Shown here one piece after another: positions 63,717 to 64,000 of a DNA stretch of 64,000 nt. The position numbers and the translations under genes are program-made. A model generated the notes under the pieces. The model saw nothing but the letters and a program-made list of their open reading frames with translations. It was not told the origin of the DNA and ran no database searches. The stretch is from Acidobacteriota bacterium (GTDB lineage Bacteria; Acidobacteriota; Terriglobia; Terriglobales; Acidobacteriaceae), in the NCBI GenBank assembly GCA_018268895.1, contig JAFDVP010000009.1:105757-169756 (forward strand), in the 5' to 3' direction. How positions within the stretch are numbered: position 1 is the first letter of the stretch; each line of letters begins with the position of its first letter.

Positions 63717-64000
63717 ATGAACATCACCCGCTTCTCGGACCTGGCCCTGCGCCTTCTTATGTATCTTGGCAGCCGTGCCGAACCTATGCAGGCCACGGTC
63801 ACGGTTCGAGAAGTGGCGACGCTCTTCAATGTCCCTTACACGCACCTTGTTAAGGTGGTGCATCAACTAGGTCAGCGGGGATTGCTCATCACCACCAAGG
63901 GTGCGAGAGGCGGCCTGCGTCTCGCACGTTCTGCCGAAACCATCCGTCTGGGCGAGATTCTCCGCATCACCGAATTCTCGGACGCCGTCATCGACTGCAG
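63717..64000 (+). CDS. nsrR: NsrR-like Rrf2-family NO sensor/repressor (3' end outside window)
   Basis: The first 94 codons are visible and the frame is open at the right edge. MNITRFSDLALRLLMYLGSR opens the winged helix; VREVATLFNVPYTHLVKVVH then QLGQRGLLITTKGARGGLRL carries the helix-turn-helix and wing, and LGEILRITE starts the dimerisation helix, ending near the first cluster Cys (VIDC). NsrR holds an Fe-S cluster that reacts with NO, releasing the operator. AAGGAG lies 13 bp upstream. Its likely target is the palindrome at 62423-62445, giving autoregulation with hmp. Confidence 0.9.
   Translation, partial: MNITRFSDLALRLLMYLGSRAEPMQATVTVREVATLFNVPYTHLVKVVHQLGQRGLLITTKGARGGLRLARSAETIRLGEILRITEFSDAVIDC

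Noticed and set aside
1..64000. CRISPR array
   Set aside because: No regularly spaced short repeats seen; the only repeats are the long direct copies, the tRNA fragment and two dispersed elements.

Overview
The window looks like a chromosome segment of a soil acidobacterium of the Terriglobia type (Granulicella, Edaphobacter or Terriglobus-like). The indicators are a carboxypeptidase-regulatory-domain TonB-type outer-membrane receptor of about 1,070 residues, an acidobacterial VWFA-related secreted protein, many secreted glycosidases with Gram-negative signal peptides, and short dispersed repeats of the 'TGTCATTCTGAGCG' kind. The placement is recalled from family knowledge; no database search was run.

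Layout. Positions 1-4125 hold an alpha-L-fucosidase (cut by the window edge) and two Tat-exported sulfatases, a small operon suited to sulfated fucose-containing glycans. Positions 4279-7753 hold a Crp/Fnr regulator divergent from a cupin-DUF2249 protein, an orphan A2-type cytochrome oxidase subunit I and a seven-iron ferredoxin. Positions 7.75-10.9 kb are a recombination scar: an IS66-type remnant, a truncated creatininase copy fused to the start of an amidohydrolase copy, an intact dihydrofolate-reductase-like gene, a VapBC pair, a tyrosine-recombinase remnant and the 3' half of a tRNA-Phe gene. The intact tRNA-Phe lies at 28.1 kb, next to a decayed second copy of the amidohydrolase/reductase junction and a MerR remnant. 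The roughly 18 kb between the two tRNA-Phe copies (creatininase, multidomain glycosidase, cyclase, split DMT transporter, deacylase, TonB-type receptor, IclR regulator, RraA-like protein, GH39-like enzyme, SDR, enolase-superfamily dehydratase, amidohydrolase) looks like a metabolic island for a modified sugar or sugar acid.

The rest is more conventional. Positions 28.4-34.7 kb carry a secreted adenosine deaminase-like protein, an esterase, a PLP decarboxylase and alpha-glucan phosphorylase. Positions 34.8-42.8 kb are an MdtABC-type efflux operon. Positions 43-53.5 kb carry a HAD-UbiA fusion, pheS and pheT (separated by three genes), zapA with a small coiled-coil partner, a PaiB-like protein, a rod-shaped structured RNA resembling 6S RNA, an Lgt-like protein and an RluA-family pseudouridine synthase. 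Positions 53.5-61.2 kb carry a VWFA protein, an adenosine deaminase-family enzyme, an APC permease, a 51-residue Lys/Arg-rich protein and a UvrD/PcrA helicase with a dispersed repeat inside its reading frame. The right end is a nitric-oxide detoxification unit: hmp preceded by a perfect 23-bp NsrR-type palindrome, then nsrR, which runs off the window.

Likely links: the fucosidase/sulfatases on the left may supply sugar to the oxidative sugar-acid cluster at 22-27 kb; the Crp/Fnr-oxidase unit and hmp-nsrR both point to life at fluctuating oxygen and NO.
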